Shown: positions 16,736 to 26,375 of the stretch, one piece after another | Layout of the letters: every line of letters begins with the position of its first letter | Numbering within the stretch: position 1 is the first letter of the stretch | Assembly (NCBI GenBank): GCA_037440925.1 | Contig: JBBITF010000012.1 | Span: forward strand, 1 to 64,000 | Origin: JAABUE01 sp037440925 | GTDB lineage: Bacteria > Chloroflexota > Anaerolineae > Anaerolineales > Villigracilaceae | Direction: 5' to 3' | Length of the DNA: 64,000 nucleotides | The notes under the pieces: generated by a model | What the model saw: the letters and a program-made list of their open reading frames with translations, nothing else | Told to the model about the DNA's origin: nothing | Databases searched by the model: none | Made by a program: the position numbers and the translations under genes

Positions 16736-19105
16736 TCAGGCCGCAACGATCAATGCGCCCGGCTCGGTCACGGTAATGGTCTTGCCATTGGGGAAAGTGA
16801 TTTCCGTCTTTTCCAGCCCCCGTACGATCTTCAGTCCCCGGTACTGGATCGTCACCGCCCAGGGGAAGGGATTTTTTCCCTCCAGCCGCACGCGGGTGGA
16901 CGAAAGCACCTGCACGCCCAAAACCTGCAAAAACAGGCCTACGGGCGCCAGTCCGCTCAGGGCATTCCGTTCGCCCAGCCCGTTCCCGGTCTCGGCATGG
17001 TAATACTGGTAGAAAGCGCGATTTTGCTTCAAGTTCTGGATGACGCCATTCATCAGGCGGGCGACCAGGCGCGCCGCCTCGACGCGGAATCCGTAGGCCA
17101 GCAACCCCTCGCAGACCAGTTGGTTCCAGGGCAGGGAAACGGCCAGGTTCACGGAAGCAGCCTCGGGCGTAGGAAGAAGCGGGCAGGCCGGCAACCCAAA
17201 GGGGCGGTCGAAGCGACCCGCGTCCAACACAGCGCGCCCAATCATCACCTGCGCCTGTTGCAAGTCGGGAACGCCGGCCCACAACGGCAGCAACAGGGTA
17301 TGGTCTTCGCCGGTATAGTCCAGCGTGCGGACGATGACTTTATCGGCCGCGTCCACGCCCTTGACCTGGATGCGCCCGATCTTGCCATGCACCTGCTGGC
17401 TGGTGGCGACCACGCCGCCGGACTTCCACTGGAACTGCGCCCCGGAAATGACCTCGCTCTCGCCCTTGGTGACGTACTCGCCGATCGTGACCTGCGGGCG
17501 CTTCGCCGCCGGACGTTTGGTCTGCACCTCCACCAACAGGCGCACCGGCGGCTCGAAGGTCTGTTTCAGTTTGATTGTCCCGGGACCGCGCTGGCGCGCC
17601 AGCACTTTGCCGAGGGCGCTCACGCCGGTTTTGCGGTCGCTGTAACGATACAGCGCGGCGCGCGCGTCCCAGGCGGCCTGGAGGGCGGATTTCAGGGTTT
17701 CGGCTTGCTTTTGGATGAGCCGGGTTTCTTCCTGCCGTTCCAATTGCGCGGCCATTCGAATGAGGACTTGCGCCTCGCGGTAGAGCATGGACAGCAGGGC
17801 CGGGTTGCGCATACTGGCTACCTCTGCGCCCTGCGCCCAGGGATGCCAGAGGCTGAACATCGGATTGTCTTCGTAACCGGTCTGGAACGGGTCGCTCCAT
17901 TCTGGTAAGCCGTCGCGGTCGCGGTCATTGCTCGGCGAGAACCAGGCCCAAAAATACTTTACTAATTTTGGGAATATCTCGCTTAGAAAGGCTTCGTCCT
18001 CGCTCCCGCGAAACACCTTCCAGGCCAAACTAGCCAACAGCGGCATAGCGTGAAAGCGGGCGCGCTGACCACCCAAACCAGGTTGATGATCTATTGCGCC
18101 GTCTTCTTCCTGCGTGGAAAAGTAGTTGCGCAGCAAGCCTTCTGCCAGCCCAGGAGCAGCCGGCAAAATCGAAGCCAGGTAATACGCTTCCAGAGGCGAC
18201 TGCCCCGCCCAGGAGGCCGGATAGTCGCCGCCATGGCCGCTGCGCGAGTAGCCCTGGTCGGGGACGCGCGTGCGGACAAAGGAAGGGAACGGCAGGTTTT
18301 CGTTCGCCGGAAAGAACAAGCCATAAGCGGCGCTTTGACTGAATGCTAACGCAGCGTCCCAGTCGGGGTCGCCGGTTTGGATGTCGAGCATCCCGGCGGC
18401 GTTGACCAGTTCAATGCGGGCGCGTTCCGCATCCCAGGGACGGGCGGCGAGCAGGCGGGCGGAGTCGAAGGAGGCCTGGTGGGAGTCGGTGGAAGCCAGC
18501 ACCCAGGTCAGTTGACGGGAGGCGCCGGGGCCAAGGTCGAGGGCCACCGCCAGCGAAGGATGCGGCCCGGGTCCCGCCAACGGGCCTCCGGTCATAAACA
18601 GAAGCGGGACGAGTCCGCCGGTCTGACCAACCAGCACGTTCACCATCTGTATCTGGGTATGCGTCATCACATGGCCGTCCAAAGGCAGGAGCAAAGCGCA
18701 CATTTCCAATAGCAGCCTGCGGGCTACGCTAGTGCGATTGACCAGGCTGACCCGCCCGGCAATGATGTAAGACGCCGGAACGCGAACTTCATAGGCGACT
18801 TCCAGCCCTGCAAAAGGGGAAAAGGTCAATTCCAAAAAATTGGGATAGAAACGAAGCAAGCGCGCAGGAACGGCAAAGTCAGTAGAGGCGCTCACCGAGC
18901 GACCGGCCTCGGTAAAGCGTGGAAACAGACGCATGGAACGGGCGCGCAAGCCATACGTGGTATGTAAAGCCAGCGCAGGCGGTTCGCCGGCGGCAAATTC
19001 CAATTCCCAGATATGGTCATTCACATAATTTGGCGCCGCGAGGCGCGCGTCGGCTGCCAGTGTTAAGAAAGCGGGATCGCCCGCTCCCAGCGACCAGGTT
19101 CTCAT
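16736..19105 (-). CDS. Large (alpha/alpha)6-barrel glycoside hydrolase, MGH1/GH63-like
   Basis: A 789-residue cytoplasmic protein. Residues 1-230 form a beta-sandwich domain, then an (alpha/alpha)6 toroid with acidic motifs such as QGYSRSGHGGDYPASWAGQS and DRDRDGLPEWSDP, the latter typical of glucosylglycerate/mannosylglycerate hydrolases and GH63. A basic beta-rich insert (about 510-610, from SDRKTGVSALGKVLARQRG to the TGEDHTLLLP strand) splits the barrel. Substrate probably a compatible-solute glycoside or alpha-glucan; this is inference. It is transcribed from a leaderless-type promoter, and its end abuts the antiporter pseudogene. Confidence 0.75.
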   Translation of the reverse strand: MRTWSLGAGDPAFLTLAADARLAAPNYVNDHIWELEFAAGEPPALALHTTYGLRARSMRLFPRFTEAGRSVSASTDFAVPARLLRFYPNFLELTFSPFAGLEVAYEVRVPASYIIAGRVSLVNRTSVARRLLLEMCALLLPLDGHVMTHTQIQMVNVLVGQTGGLVPLLFMTGGPLAGPGPHPSLAVALDLGPGASRQLTWVLASTDSHQASFDSARLLAARPWDAERARIELVNAAGMLDIQTGDPDWDAALAFSQSAAYGLFFPANENLPFPSFVRTRVPDQGYSRSGHGGDYPASWAGQSPLEAYYLASILPAAPGLAEGLLRNYFSTQEEDGAIDHQPGLGGQRARFHAMPLLASLAWKVFRGSEDEAFLSEIFPKLVKYFWAWFSPSNDRDRDGLPEWSDPFQTGYEDNPMFSLWHPWAQGAEVASMRNPALLSMLYREAQVLIRMAAQLERQEETRLIQKQAETLKSALQAAWDARAALYRYSDRKTGVSALGKVLARQRGPGTIKLKQTFEPPVRLLVEVQTKRPAAKRPQVTIGEYVTKGESEVISGAQFQWKSGGVVATSQQVHGKIGRIQVKGVDAADKVIVRTLDYTGEDHTLLLPLWAGVPDLQQAQVMIGRAVLDAGRFDRPFGLPACPLLPTPEAASVNLAVSLPWNQLVCEGLLAYGFRVEAARLVARLMNGVIQNLKQNRAFYQYYHAETGNGLGERNALSGLAPVGLFLQVLGVQVLSSTRVRLEGKNPFPWAVTIQYRGLKIVRGLEKTEITFPNGKTITVTEPGALIVAA

Positions 19106-19111
19106 GGCCTT

Positions 19112-19140
19112 ATTTTACGAGCAGAATGTCAACAGGTCAA
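19112..19140 (-). promoter_or_regulatory. Complete promoter of the glycosidase gene, leaderless
   Basis: On the minus strand TTGACC (19135-19140), a 17-nt spacer, TAAAAT (19112-19117), then 6 nt (aaggcc) to the ATG at 19105. The spacing puts the first transcribed base at or beside the start codon, with no room for a ribosome-binding site. Confidence 0.7.
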
Positions 19141-19229
19141 AGGGTATAACAGCAATTCTCATTTTTTGAAAACAGGGAAACTGCTTACGCTCACCCTACC
19201 TTCCCAAGAAAGAGGGAATGGGATAAGGG

Positions 19230-19235
19230 TATAAT
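19230..19235 (+). promoter_or_regulatory. -10 box of the maoC/pbp unit
   Basis: tataat ends 28 nt before the maoC ATG, leaving room for gaggag as ribosome-binding site. No good -35 is seen. Confidence 0.45.
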
Positions 19236-19263
19236 TACCACACCGCATCATGAGGAGAAAACC

Positions 19264-19731
19264 ATGTCTGGACTCTATTTCGAAGAATTCCAGGTCGGCC
19301 AAAAAATCGTCACCGCCGGCCGCACCATCGCCGAATGCGACATCATGAACTTTGCCGGTCTTTCTGGCGATTACAACCAAATCCACACCGACGCCGAATT
19401 TAGCAAAAGCACACCCTTCGGCCAGCGCGTAGCGCACGGCCTGTTAGGGTTATCCATTGCTTCGGGCCTGGCTATGCGCACCGGCGTACTAGAAGGCACC
19501 GTCATCGCCTTCCGCGAGATCAACAATTGGAAATTCGTCGCTCCCATCTTCATCGGCGATACCATCCACGTCGAAATAGAGGTGATCGAAACCAAGGCCC
19601 TGCCGCGCATCGGCGGCGGTTCCATTGTCATTGCCCTGGATGTCAAAAAGCAAAGCGGTGAAACGGTAATGAAAGGAACGTGGACGGCGCTGGTGTTGAG
19701 CAAGCCCGGCGACGTGAAACGTGATTCGTAA
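19264..19731 (+). CDS. MaoC-like (R)-specific enoyl-CoA hydratase
   Basis: Hydrates trans-2-enoyl-CoA (or ACP) to the (R)-3-hydroxyacyl form. The 155-residue hot-dog protein has the catalytic Asp36 and His41 in GDYNQIHTD, the spacing of the R-hydratase motif, and RVAHGLLGLS after it. It could serve fatty-acid degradation, PHA synthesis, or a carbon-assimilation cycle; nothing nearby decides. gaggag precedes the ATG. The penicillin-binding protein gene begins 9 nt later with its own aaggaa, so they may share a transcript. Confidence 0.9.
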   Translation: MSGLYFEEFQVGQKIVTAGRTIAECDIMNFAGLSGDYNQIHTDAEFSKSTPFGQRVAHGLLGLSIASGLAMRTGVLEGTVIAFREINNWKFVAPIFIGDTIHVEIEVIETKALPRIGGGSIVIALDVKKQSGETVMKGTWTALVLSKPGDVKRDS

Positions 19732-19740
19732 GGAAGGAAT

Positions 19741-22700
19741 ATGAGCGACGAAGACCCGCGTGAACGACTGCGACGGCTGCTGGCCTCCGAAGACGAGACC
19801 CAGATAGATGTCCCCGTTCCGCAAGACGAAGAACCCGCTTCATCCCCCGACGAGGGACCTGCCCCCGCTTCCGAACCGGACTTTGGCCCCGGCCTGACCC
19901 CGTACCCCGAGGAGACCACGCCGCACCCGTCCCTGCCTGCGCTGGACAAGGACAACATGCCCCTGCCGCGCCGCGTGGACGAAATTGATGTAGGCGCCAC
20001 GCGCGTCACCCCGGCAGCCTACAACATTCCCTCGCGGCCAACGGCAACCCGTCCGGCAGCGGGAGGGCTGTCGGCGCCGACGGGAACTCGTCCGGAAGCG
20101 ACCAACGTCGTTTCCCGGCCAGCAAATACAGGTCCGGGCATGAAGCGCGCGGGGAAAGGCTTCAATTGGCGCAGCGGCTGGGGCTGCCTGCTGCGCGGCG
20201 TCATCATCGTCCTGTTCATCCTGGTCGGTCTGGGGCTAATCGGCGGCTCGATTGCGCTGTACCAGTATTACGCCATCGCCCGCACCCTGCCCAGCGTCAG
20301 CGACTTGCGCCAGCGCGCCTCGCAGTTCGAGACCACGCGCATCCTGGACCGCAACGGCAACGTGCTGTACGAAATCATAGACCCGAATGCCGGGCGGCGC
20401 ACCTACGTTTCGCTGGACAAAATCTCGCCCTACGTCGTCGCCGCCACGATTGCCACCGAAGACAAGGAATTCTACAGCCATCCCGGTTTCGATCCCTGGG
20501 CCATCCTGCGCGCGCTGTGGGAGAATTACCGCACCGGCGGGCAGGGCGGCGGCGCTTCGACCATCACACAGCAACTGGCGCGCAACCTGCTCCTTTCGCC
20601 CGAAGAGCGCGTGCAGCGCACCTACACCCGCAAGGCGCGCGAGATCATCCTGGCGGCCGAGATCACCCGCCGCTACAGCAAGGACGAAATCCTGGAACTG
20701 TACCTAAACGAGAATTATTACGGCAACCTGGCCTACGGCATCGAAGCCGCCGCCGAGACGTACTTCGGCAAGACCGCCGACCAGTTGACGCTGGCCGAGG
20801 CCTCCTTCCTGGCCGGCCTGCCGCAATCGCCCTCGGTCTACGACATCTACACCAATCGCGAGGTCACCCTGCGTCGGCATCAGCAGGTGTTGGTGCTGAT
20901 GTTTCAAGCCAGTCTGGAGCAGGGCTGCATCCCGGTCAGCAACAGCGACCAGCCCATTTGCGTCACCGCGCCAGACGCTACCAACGCCGCCAACGAAATG
21001 AAGGCCTATCCGTTCCGCCTGCCGGATATCCAAATGCGCTACCCGCATTGGGTCAATTTCGTGCGCGCGCAACTGGAAGAGCAGTACGACTCGCAGACCA
21101 TCTACCGTTCCGGCTTTACCATCTACACCAGCCTGGATCCGAATTTGCAAGATACCGCCCAACGCATCCTTAGCGAGCAGGTGGCTACCCTGGCCGCCAA
21201 CAACGCCCATAACGGCGCATTGGTCGCCATCGAACCGGCCACCGGCGAGATATTGGCCATGGTAGGCTCGGCCGATTTCTATAACGCAGACATTGACGGG
21301 CAAGTCAACATGGCGACCAGCCCCACACGCCAGCCTGGGTCATCCATCAAACCCATCAACTATGTGGCCGCCTTCGAAAAGGGCTGGACGCCCGCCACGC
21401 TGATCTGGGACGTGCCAAGCGAGTTTCCGCCCTCCGGCGACCCAAACGATCCGCGCGAACCGTACAAGCCGGTCAATTACGACGGCAAGTTTCACGGCCC
21501 TATGACCGTCCGCACGGCGCTTGCCAATTCGTTCAACGTCCCGGCCGTCAAGACGCTGCAATTCGTAGGCATTTACGACGACCCAGACACGCCCGAAAAA
21601 GAAGGCATGATCGGCATGGCCGAAAGGCTGGGCATTACCACATTTACACGCGAGGATTACGGCCTGGCGCTCACGCTGGGCGGCGGCGAAGTCAGCCTGC
21701 TGGAAATGACCGGCGCCTTTGCCGTCTTTGCCAACGGCGGACGGCGCGTCCCACCGGTGGCTATCCTCAAGATCGTAGACCACACCGGCAACGTGGTCTA
21801 CGAATACCAGCCGCAGCCCGGCGAGCAGGTCATCCGCGCCGAACACGCTTACCTGATCACCTCCATCCTCTCGGACAACCAGGCGCGCTCGTGGATGTTC
21901 CGCCCCGACTCGCCGCTCAACCTGCCTTTCCCCGCCGCTGCCAAGACCGGCACCACCAACGACTTCCGCGACAACTGGACGCTCGGCTACACCCCCGACC
22001 TGGCAGTGGGTGTGTGGGTAGGCAACGCGGACTACACGCCCATGCTCAACACCAGCGGTCTGAGCGGCGCGGCGCCCATCTGGTCACAATTCATGCAAGC
22101 AGCCGTGCCGTATGTCAGCGGCGGCAACCCTACCCCCTTTGCCCGCCCGGCCGGCATCGTGGATGAGGTCATCTGCGCCATCTCCGGCACCAAACCCTCC
22201 AACTGGTGCAAGGAGCAGCGCGGCGAAATCTTTGCCGCCGACCAGCCGCCCCTGCCCGCCGGCAAGGACCTGTACCGCAAGGCCAATCTCGACACCTGGA
22301 CCGGCCTGGAAGCCTCCGAAGCCTGCAACGAGTTCACCGAGGAACAAATGGTGATCAACACCGGCGGCGATCCCTGGGCTGAAAAATGGCTGCGCACCGA
22401 CCCCGGCAAAGACTGGCTACAAACCCACGACTTCCCGCGCGACGCCGCCTTTGCCCCGCAGCGCGAATGCAAGGCCAGCGACCCGCATCCCCGCCTCGAA
22501 TTCATCGGGCTGGAAGACGGCGGCGTCATCACAGATTACCAGGTGGAGGTCAAAGCAATCATTGACGCAGACGATGACATCAAACGCTGGACTCTCGATT
22601 TTGGCAACGGCAAGAACCCCGATCAGTGGATGACCCTGGCTGATGGAAAGAAAAAAATAACCGAGGCAGCTCCCTTGGTGAACTGGAATGTGGAAAATAT

Positions 22701-23102
22701 CACCGCCGACACGGTCACCTTGCGCCTCTACCTGGAAGGTCAAAACGGTTACGCCGAGCGCAAAATCACGCTGAAACTGCAACTCCCCACGCCCACCCCG
22801 CCGCCCACCAGCACGCCGTCGCCCACCTTGCCGCCTGCGCCCACCGACACCCCAACCCTGGCGCCGTTGCCCACCGANNNNNNNNNNNNNNNNNNNNNNN
22901 NNNNNNNNNNNNNNNNNNNNNNNNNNNNNNNNNNNNNNNNNNNNNNNNNNNNNNNNNNNNNNNNNNNNNNNNNNNNNCCACCTTGCCGCCTGCGCCCACC
23001 GACACCCCAACCCTGGCGCCGTTGCCCACCGACATTCCCACCGATACCCCTACCGCGACGCCCACAGCAACGGCGACGCCCTTCCCCAGCCCCACACCGT
23101 AG
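19741..23102 (+). CDS. Class A penicillin-binding protein (PBP1A-like), interrupted by an N gap
   Basis: Bifunctional peptidoglycan polymerase. A Pro/acidic cytoplasmic N-terminus precedes a membrane helix at about 149-178. The GT51 transglycosylase has catalytic Glu240 in EDKEFYSHPG; the transpeptidase has Ser534 (SSIK), the SFN box in ANSFNVPA and Lys735-Thr-Gly. After an Ig-like segment comes a Pro/Thr-rich tail (PTPTPPPTSTP...) broken by 100 Ns. The same 55 bp flank the gap; read in its own frame the right flank gives a matching tail ending at tag 23100-23102, so the apparent extension to 23130 is an artefact of gap length. The true tail length is unknown. Confidence 0.92.
22823..23032. 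repeat. 55-bp exact direct repeat on both sides of the gap
   Basis: Bases 22823-22877 and 22978-23032 are identical over 55 bp (ccaccttgccg ... cccaccga). The repeat encodes part of the PBP Pro/Thr tail. Identical ends of a k-mer-like length suggest two neighbouring graph edges joined with a placeholder, or a real tandem array. Confidence 0.85.
22878..22977. other. Assembly gap of exactly 100 N
   Basis: A run of 100 undetermined bases, the customary size for a gap of unknown length. It lies in the coding region for the PBP tail; coordinates downstream are therefore nominal. Confidence 0.97.
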
Positions 23103-23125
23103 AACAAGTCTAAGACTTGTTCTAC
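23099..23125. terminator. 12-bp hairpin containing the PBP stop codon
   Basis: Arms gtagaacaagtc (23099-23110) and gacttgttctac (23114-23125) are perfectly complementary, loop taa. The 5' arm holds the PBP tag. A weak aataa rather than a T-tract follows, so termination is uncertain. It belongs with the other short spacer hairpins. Confidence 0.6.
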
Positions 23126-23146
23126 AATAAGACGAGAGAATACCCT

Positions 23147-23833
23147 ATGCGACTCGAAGACTTGAACTGGATGGACGTAGAACGCTACCTGGAACGGGAC
23201 GACCGCCTGATCCTGATCCTGGGCGCGTGCGAACAACATGGCTACCTGAGCCTGCTGACCGACATCAAAATCCCCCACACCCTGGCCGACCTCGCCTCCA
23301 ACCGCACCGGGGTGCTGGTGGCCCCTCCCCTGAACTTTGGCCTCTCCCCGTACTTCCTTGCCTACCCCGGCACCCTGAGCCTGGGCGTTGGGACGATGAC
23401 CGCCGCAGTCGAAGAAATCCTCCGCTCCGCCTACGGACAAGGCTTCCGCCGTTTCCTGATCTTGAACGGACACGGCGGGAACCAACCGGTGCGCGTCCAC
23501 CTGAACGCTGTCAACAATGACCTGCCCGACCTGCGCCTGATCTGGTACGAATGGTGGACATCCCACGCGGTCGAGGCAGTGGCCATACGGCACAACTTGA
23601 AACCTGCCCATGCCAACTGGCTGGAGGCGTTCTCGTTCACCATCGTCAGCGACCTGCCAGAGGGCAGCAAAACTCCCCCCACCGTTCCCAGCACCATCCT
23701 GGATGCCCGCACCGCCCGCAGCGTCTACGGCGACGGCTCCTTTGGCGGCCCCTACCGCGCCCATGACGAGATCATGGAGGAAGTGCTGAACGCCGCGTTG
23801 GAGGACGTGCTGGCGTTGTTGCAATTTCCTTAA
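23147..23833 (+). CDS. Creatininase/FAPy-deformylase-family amidohydrolase
   Basis: A 228-residue member of the creatininase fold, metal-dependent amidohydrolases acting on small cyclic amides (creatinine, formamidopyrimidine intermediates, mycofactocin precursor). Metal-site motifs: Glu and His in LGACEQHG, Asp of LLTD, and His in NGHGGN. The loop after EQHG is shortened and altered (YLSLLTD where HLPxxTD is usual), so the substrate may differ. The start is at 23147; the frame from 23117 begins inside the upstream hairpin. No pathway neighbours. Confidence 0.78.
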   Translation: MRLEDLNWMDVERYLERDDRLILILGACEQHGYLSLLTDIKIPHTLADLASNRTGVLVAPPLNFGLSPYFLAYPGTLSLGVGTMTAAVEEILRSAYGQGFRRFLILNGHGGNQPVRVHLNAVNNDLPDLRLIWYEWWTSHAVEAVAIRHNLKPAHANWLEAFSFTIVSDLPEGSKTPPTVPSTILDARTARSVYGDGSFGGPYRAHDEIMEEVLNAALEDVLALLQFP

Positions 23834-23883
23834 TCTGTTCCCCTCAAGGCGCAAACTGATTGTTACGGCACAACCGCTACAAA

Positions 23884-24738
23884 TTACATGCCTGCCATAT
23901 ACGCCAGACCAACCGTGCCGGGGCCAGCATGATTCGCAATGACCGGACTGACATCGGCAAACACTGTTTCGGCAGGGCTCAACATGGAAGCGGCTTTGTC
24001 CAATATCTGACGGGCTTCTTCAGGTGCATTGGCATGTAGCGTGGACAAACGGATAGGAGACTGGCCTTTGGTCTTCTCGACCACCAGTTCGATGACGCGC
24101 TCCAGCGCCTTGCTTTTGGTGCGGATGCGCTCAATGGCCTCTACCCGGCCGTCCAACACCGCCAGAATGGGTTTCATGTTTAGCGCCGTCCCCAAAAAAC
24201 GCTGTGCGCCGCCGATTCTTCCGCCGCGATGCAAGAACTCCAGCGTATCTACGGCAAAATAGACGCCGGTATGCTCGCGCGCCTTCTCGGCCAGGGCAAC
24301 CACCTCCTTCAGGCTTGCACCGGCTTCAGCGGCGCGCGCCGCCGCCAATACCTGGAAACCCATGGCCATTGCGGTCGAGTAGGAATCGATGACGGTCACT
24401 TTCTCGCCGCTTTTGCCCATCTGTTCCTTGGCTTGCAAAGCAGATTGAATCGTGCCAGATAATTTCGAGGAAATGAAAATGCCAACGACCTCATAGTCTT
24501 TAGCCACCAAAGACTCGAAGGCCTCTTGCATGACAGGAATCGGCACCTGAGAAGTAGTCGCCATGGTTTTGGCCGTTTTCAGGCGGGTAAAGAATTCCTC
24601 AGACAGAATATCTACCCCATCTCGATAGGTATCCTCCCCCCAAATCAAGATTTGTGGGGTAACGGTCAGATGGTATTTTTGGACTAACTCTGGTGGAATG
24701 TAAGCGGTGCTATCGGTTACAAGCGCAATTTTGGACAT
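23884..24738 (-). CDS. DegV/FakB fatty-acid-binding protein
   Basis: DegV proteins bind a fatty acid for phosphorylation by the DhaK-like kinase FakA, feeding exogenous fatty acids into phospholipids. The 284 residues show the family motifs TDSTAYIP, TTSQVP, SSKLSGT, FLHRGGRI and NHAGPGTVG. gggagga precedes the ATG at 24738. No fakA is in the window. FabL, a fatty-acid synthesis enzyme, is 1.2 kb upstream on the same strand but a tRNA with terminator lies between. Confidence 0.9.
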   Translation of the reverse strand: MSKIALVTDSTAYIPPELVQKYHLTVTPQILIWGEDTYRDGVDILSEEFFTRLKTAKTMATTSQVPIPVMQEAFESLVAKDYEVVGIFISSKLSGTIQSALQAKEQMGKSGEKVTVIDSYSTAMAMGFQVLAAARAAEAGASLKEVVALAEKAREHTGVYFAVDTLEFLHRGGRIGGAQRFLGTALNMKPILAVLDGRVEAIERIRTKSKALERVIELVVEKTKGQSPIRLSTLHANAPEEARQILDKAASMLSPAETVFADVSPVIANHAGPGTVGLAYMAGM

Positions 24739-24877
24739 GTTTCCTCCCGGCGAGATATAAGGATGAAATGTTCAAGTAGTTATAACCCCAACCTGAAGCG
24801 TTCGTTTCGGGCGTCCCTTTGCGCTTTTCTGGTCCTCTTTGCGGCATATCAGTACCTCTGCAAGCGGGCATTGTAAT

Positions 24878-24917
24878 GCAAATCTCCAACTTGCGCGGGC
24901 AGACCAAAGGTCTGCCC
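24878..24917. repeat. Dispersed two-hairpin unit B, copy 1
   Basis: A weak stem (gcaaat/acttgc) followed by the perfect 9-bp hairpin gggcagacc-aaa-ggtctgccc (24897-24917). The core 24878-24915 matches, at 34 of 38 positions, the reverse complement of the unit at 47234-47273. It lies in the 238-bp spacer between degV and tRNA-Pro, which otherwise shows only the tRNA terminator. Confidence 0.75.
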
Positions 24918-24937
24918 TGCGTCACGAGCGCATCGGA

Positions 24938-24969
24938 TAAAAAAGACACCTCCATTGGAGATGTCTTTT
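24938..24969 (-). terminator. Terminator of tRNA-Pro
   Basis: On the minus strand the 13-bp stem formed by 24957-24969 and 24941-24953 (one mismatch, loop aat) is followed by TTTTTT. It begins 8 nt past the tRNA 3' end, as expected for a single-gene tRNA transcript. Confidence 0.85.
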
Positions 24970-24976
24970 ACCTCTG

Positions 24977-25050
24977 TCGGGGCGCGCGGATTTGAACCGC
25001 GGACCTCACGGACCCGAACCGTGCGCTCTACCGGGCTGAGCCACGCCCCG
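24977..25050 (-). tRNA. tRNA-Pro (anticodon CGG)
   Basis: 74 nt. The acceptor stem CGGGGCG pairs with CGCCCCG, discriminator A; D-loop contains GGCTCAGCCCGGT; the anticodon arm CACGG-TTCGGGT-CCGTG gives CGG, reading CCG; the T arm has the GGTTCGAATCC pattern. The 3' CCA is not encoded. The CGG isoacceptor fits the GC-rich codon use of its neighbours. Confidence 0.96.
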
Positions 25051-25112
25051 CGACCTTCCCTTTGGGAAACAGAGCGCATTATACTTGTCCCTCCTCCTTT
25101 TGACAAGGCCAG

Positions 25113-25895
25113 TCAAGACCGCACCGTCAGCATATAGCCTCCATCCACCACAATGGTCTGCCCTCGAATCATGGCCGCAGCCGGGGTACACAAGAACGCT
25201 ACCACCGCGGCAATATCCTGCGGCGTTGGGATGCGGCCGGCCGGCGTCGCCGCCACAGCGCGCGCCAAGATATTCTCCTCGGCGCGCACAGCGTCGAAAT
25301 GCCTCAACGCTTCTGTTTCCACGATGCCGGGAGAAACCGCATTGACTACAATGTTCATCGGCGCCAATTCCACCGCCAAATAACGGGTCAAAGCCTCCAG
25401 CGCCGCCTTACTTGCGCCCACCGCCACATAGTCTGGCAAGACGCGCGTGGCGCCCGGACTACTCAGGCTGACGATATATCCCCCGCCGCGCTTCTCCATC
25501 CACTTCACGGCCTGCTGCGCCCCAAACAGCAGACTGCGTGCGTTGATGTTCATCGTCCATTCCCAACCCTTGGGCTTTTGCAGCAAGGCTGGGCGATTGT
25601 ACCCCGACGCGGCATTATGTATATAGAAATCCAACCCGCCAAAAGCCTTGCCAGTCTCCTCAAACAAACGCTGCAAATCCTCCAGATCGCCTACATCGGC
25701 CTTGACCAGCAGAGCGCGGCGCCCCATATTTTCCACCTCGCGCGCCGTCTCCTCGGCCGGTTTTCGATTGCGGAAAAAATTGACTACCACATCGGCGCCG
25801 TTTTGGGCAAAATGCAGAGCGATAGCGCGCCCAATGCCGCGCCCAGAACCGGTCACCAAGGCAATGCGGTTAGAAAAAGCCAAACCAGACTGCAT
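25113..25895 (-). CDS. fabL: Enoyl-ACP reductase III (FabL-like SDR)
   Basis: NADPH-dependent last step of each fatty-acid elongation round. The 260-residue SDR has the Rossmann TGSGRGIG at 15-22 and Tyr156-x6-Lys163, the wide spacing typical of FabI/FabL and unlike the YxxxK of ordinary SDRs. The region from there (SKAALEALTRYLAVEL, then VNAVSPGIVETEALRHF, TPAGR and MIRGQTIVVDGG) follows Bacillus subtilis FabL closely. FabL confers low sensitivity to triclosan in Bacillus. No other fab genes are near. An ordinary SDR of unknown substrate is the alternative. Confidence 0.83.
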   Translation of the reverse strand: MQSGLAFSNRIALVTGSGRGIGRAIALHFAQNGADVVVNFFRNRKPAEETAREVENMGRRALLVKADVGDLEDLQRLFEETGKAFGGLDFYIHNAASGYNRPALLQKPKGWEWTMNINARSLLFGAQQAVKWMEKRGGGYIVSLSSPGATRVLPDYVAVGASKAALEALTRYLAVELAPMNIVVNAVSPGIVETEALRHFDAVRAEENILARAVAATPAGRIPTPQDIAAVVAFLCTPAAAMIRGQTIVVDGGYMLTVRS

Positions 25896-25919
25896 GTCTA
25901 CCTATCCTGTATCGAAGTT

Positions 25920-26321
25920 TTATTCGGTCAACCTCACCGGCCGCAGCCAGGCAGCATCCAGGGCGCTCAAGCCTTGCGGCCCCAACCGCTCGATTTCGCC
26001 TCTCAAGGCCTTCAAATCGGCCCGCAACCGCGCCACATCCACGCCCTGGCAAACCGGTGGCCAGCGTTGCAACCAACGCATACAACGGTCATAGACCTTA
26101 ACCGCCCCGGCGTAATTGGCGCGGCTGGCATGCAAATACACCACCGCCGCTTGCAACAAACCGCGATACAAATCGCGGATGGGGGCGCTTTCCTGCCGCC
26201 AGGCCTCCTCCAGCGCCTCGTGCGCCTGGAAATATTGGCCGTTATTGAGCAACAGAATCCCCTCCCTGGCGCGCGGATGAAGGGCAGCCGAACAAGCCCC
26301 AAGCGAATCATCAACGTCCAT
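25920..26321 (-). CDS. DUF309 protein
   Basis: A 133-residue helical protein with the DUF309 signature: LLNNGQYFQAHEALEEAWRQE, then RGLLQAAVVYLHASRANYAGA. The His and Glu of AHEALEE are the invariant residues of the family, whose function is not established. It ends 24 nt before the fabL start on the same strand and may be co-transcribed with it. Confidence 0.85.
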   Translation of the reverse strand: MDVDDSLGACSAALHPRAREGILLLNNGQYFQAHEALEEAWRQESAPIRDLYRGLLQAAVVYLHASRANYAGAVKVYDRCMRWLQRWPPVCQGVDVARLRADLKALRGEIERLGPQGLSALDAAWLRPVRLTE

Positions 26322-26375
26322 GCGGGCAGTATATCACGAAGAACCCTCGGCCTAAGATGGTAAAATGGAAACAAG

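Noticed and set aside
16616..17908. 430-residue plus-strand open frame opposite the glycosidase gene
   Set aside because: Antisense shadow of a GC-rich gene; no domain, no ribosome-binding site, and the minus strand encodes a conserved hydrolase.
22978..23130. Extension of the PBP frame past the gap to 23130 (arginine/proline-rich tail)
   Set aside because: It depends on the placeholder length of 100 N. The repeat on both sides reads as PTLPPAPTDTPTLAPLP only in the frame that stops at 23102.
24849..25106. Minus-strand open frame across the tRNA-Pro locus
   Set aside because: It reads through a well-formed tRNA and its terminator; no homology recognised.
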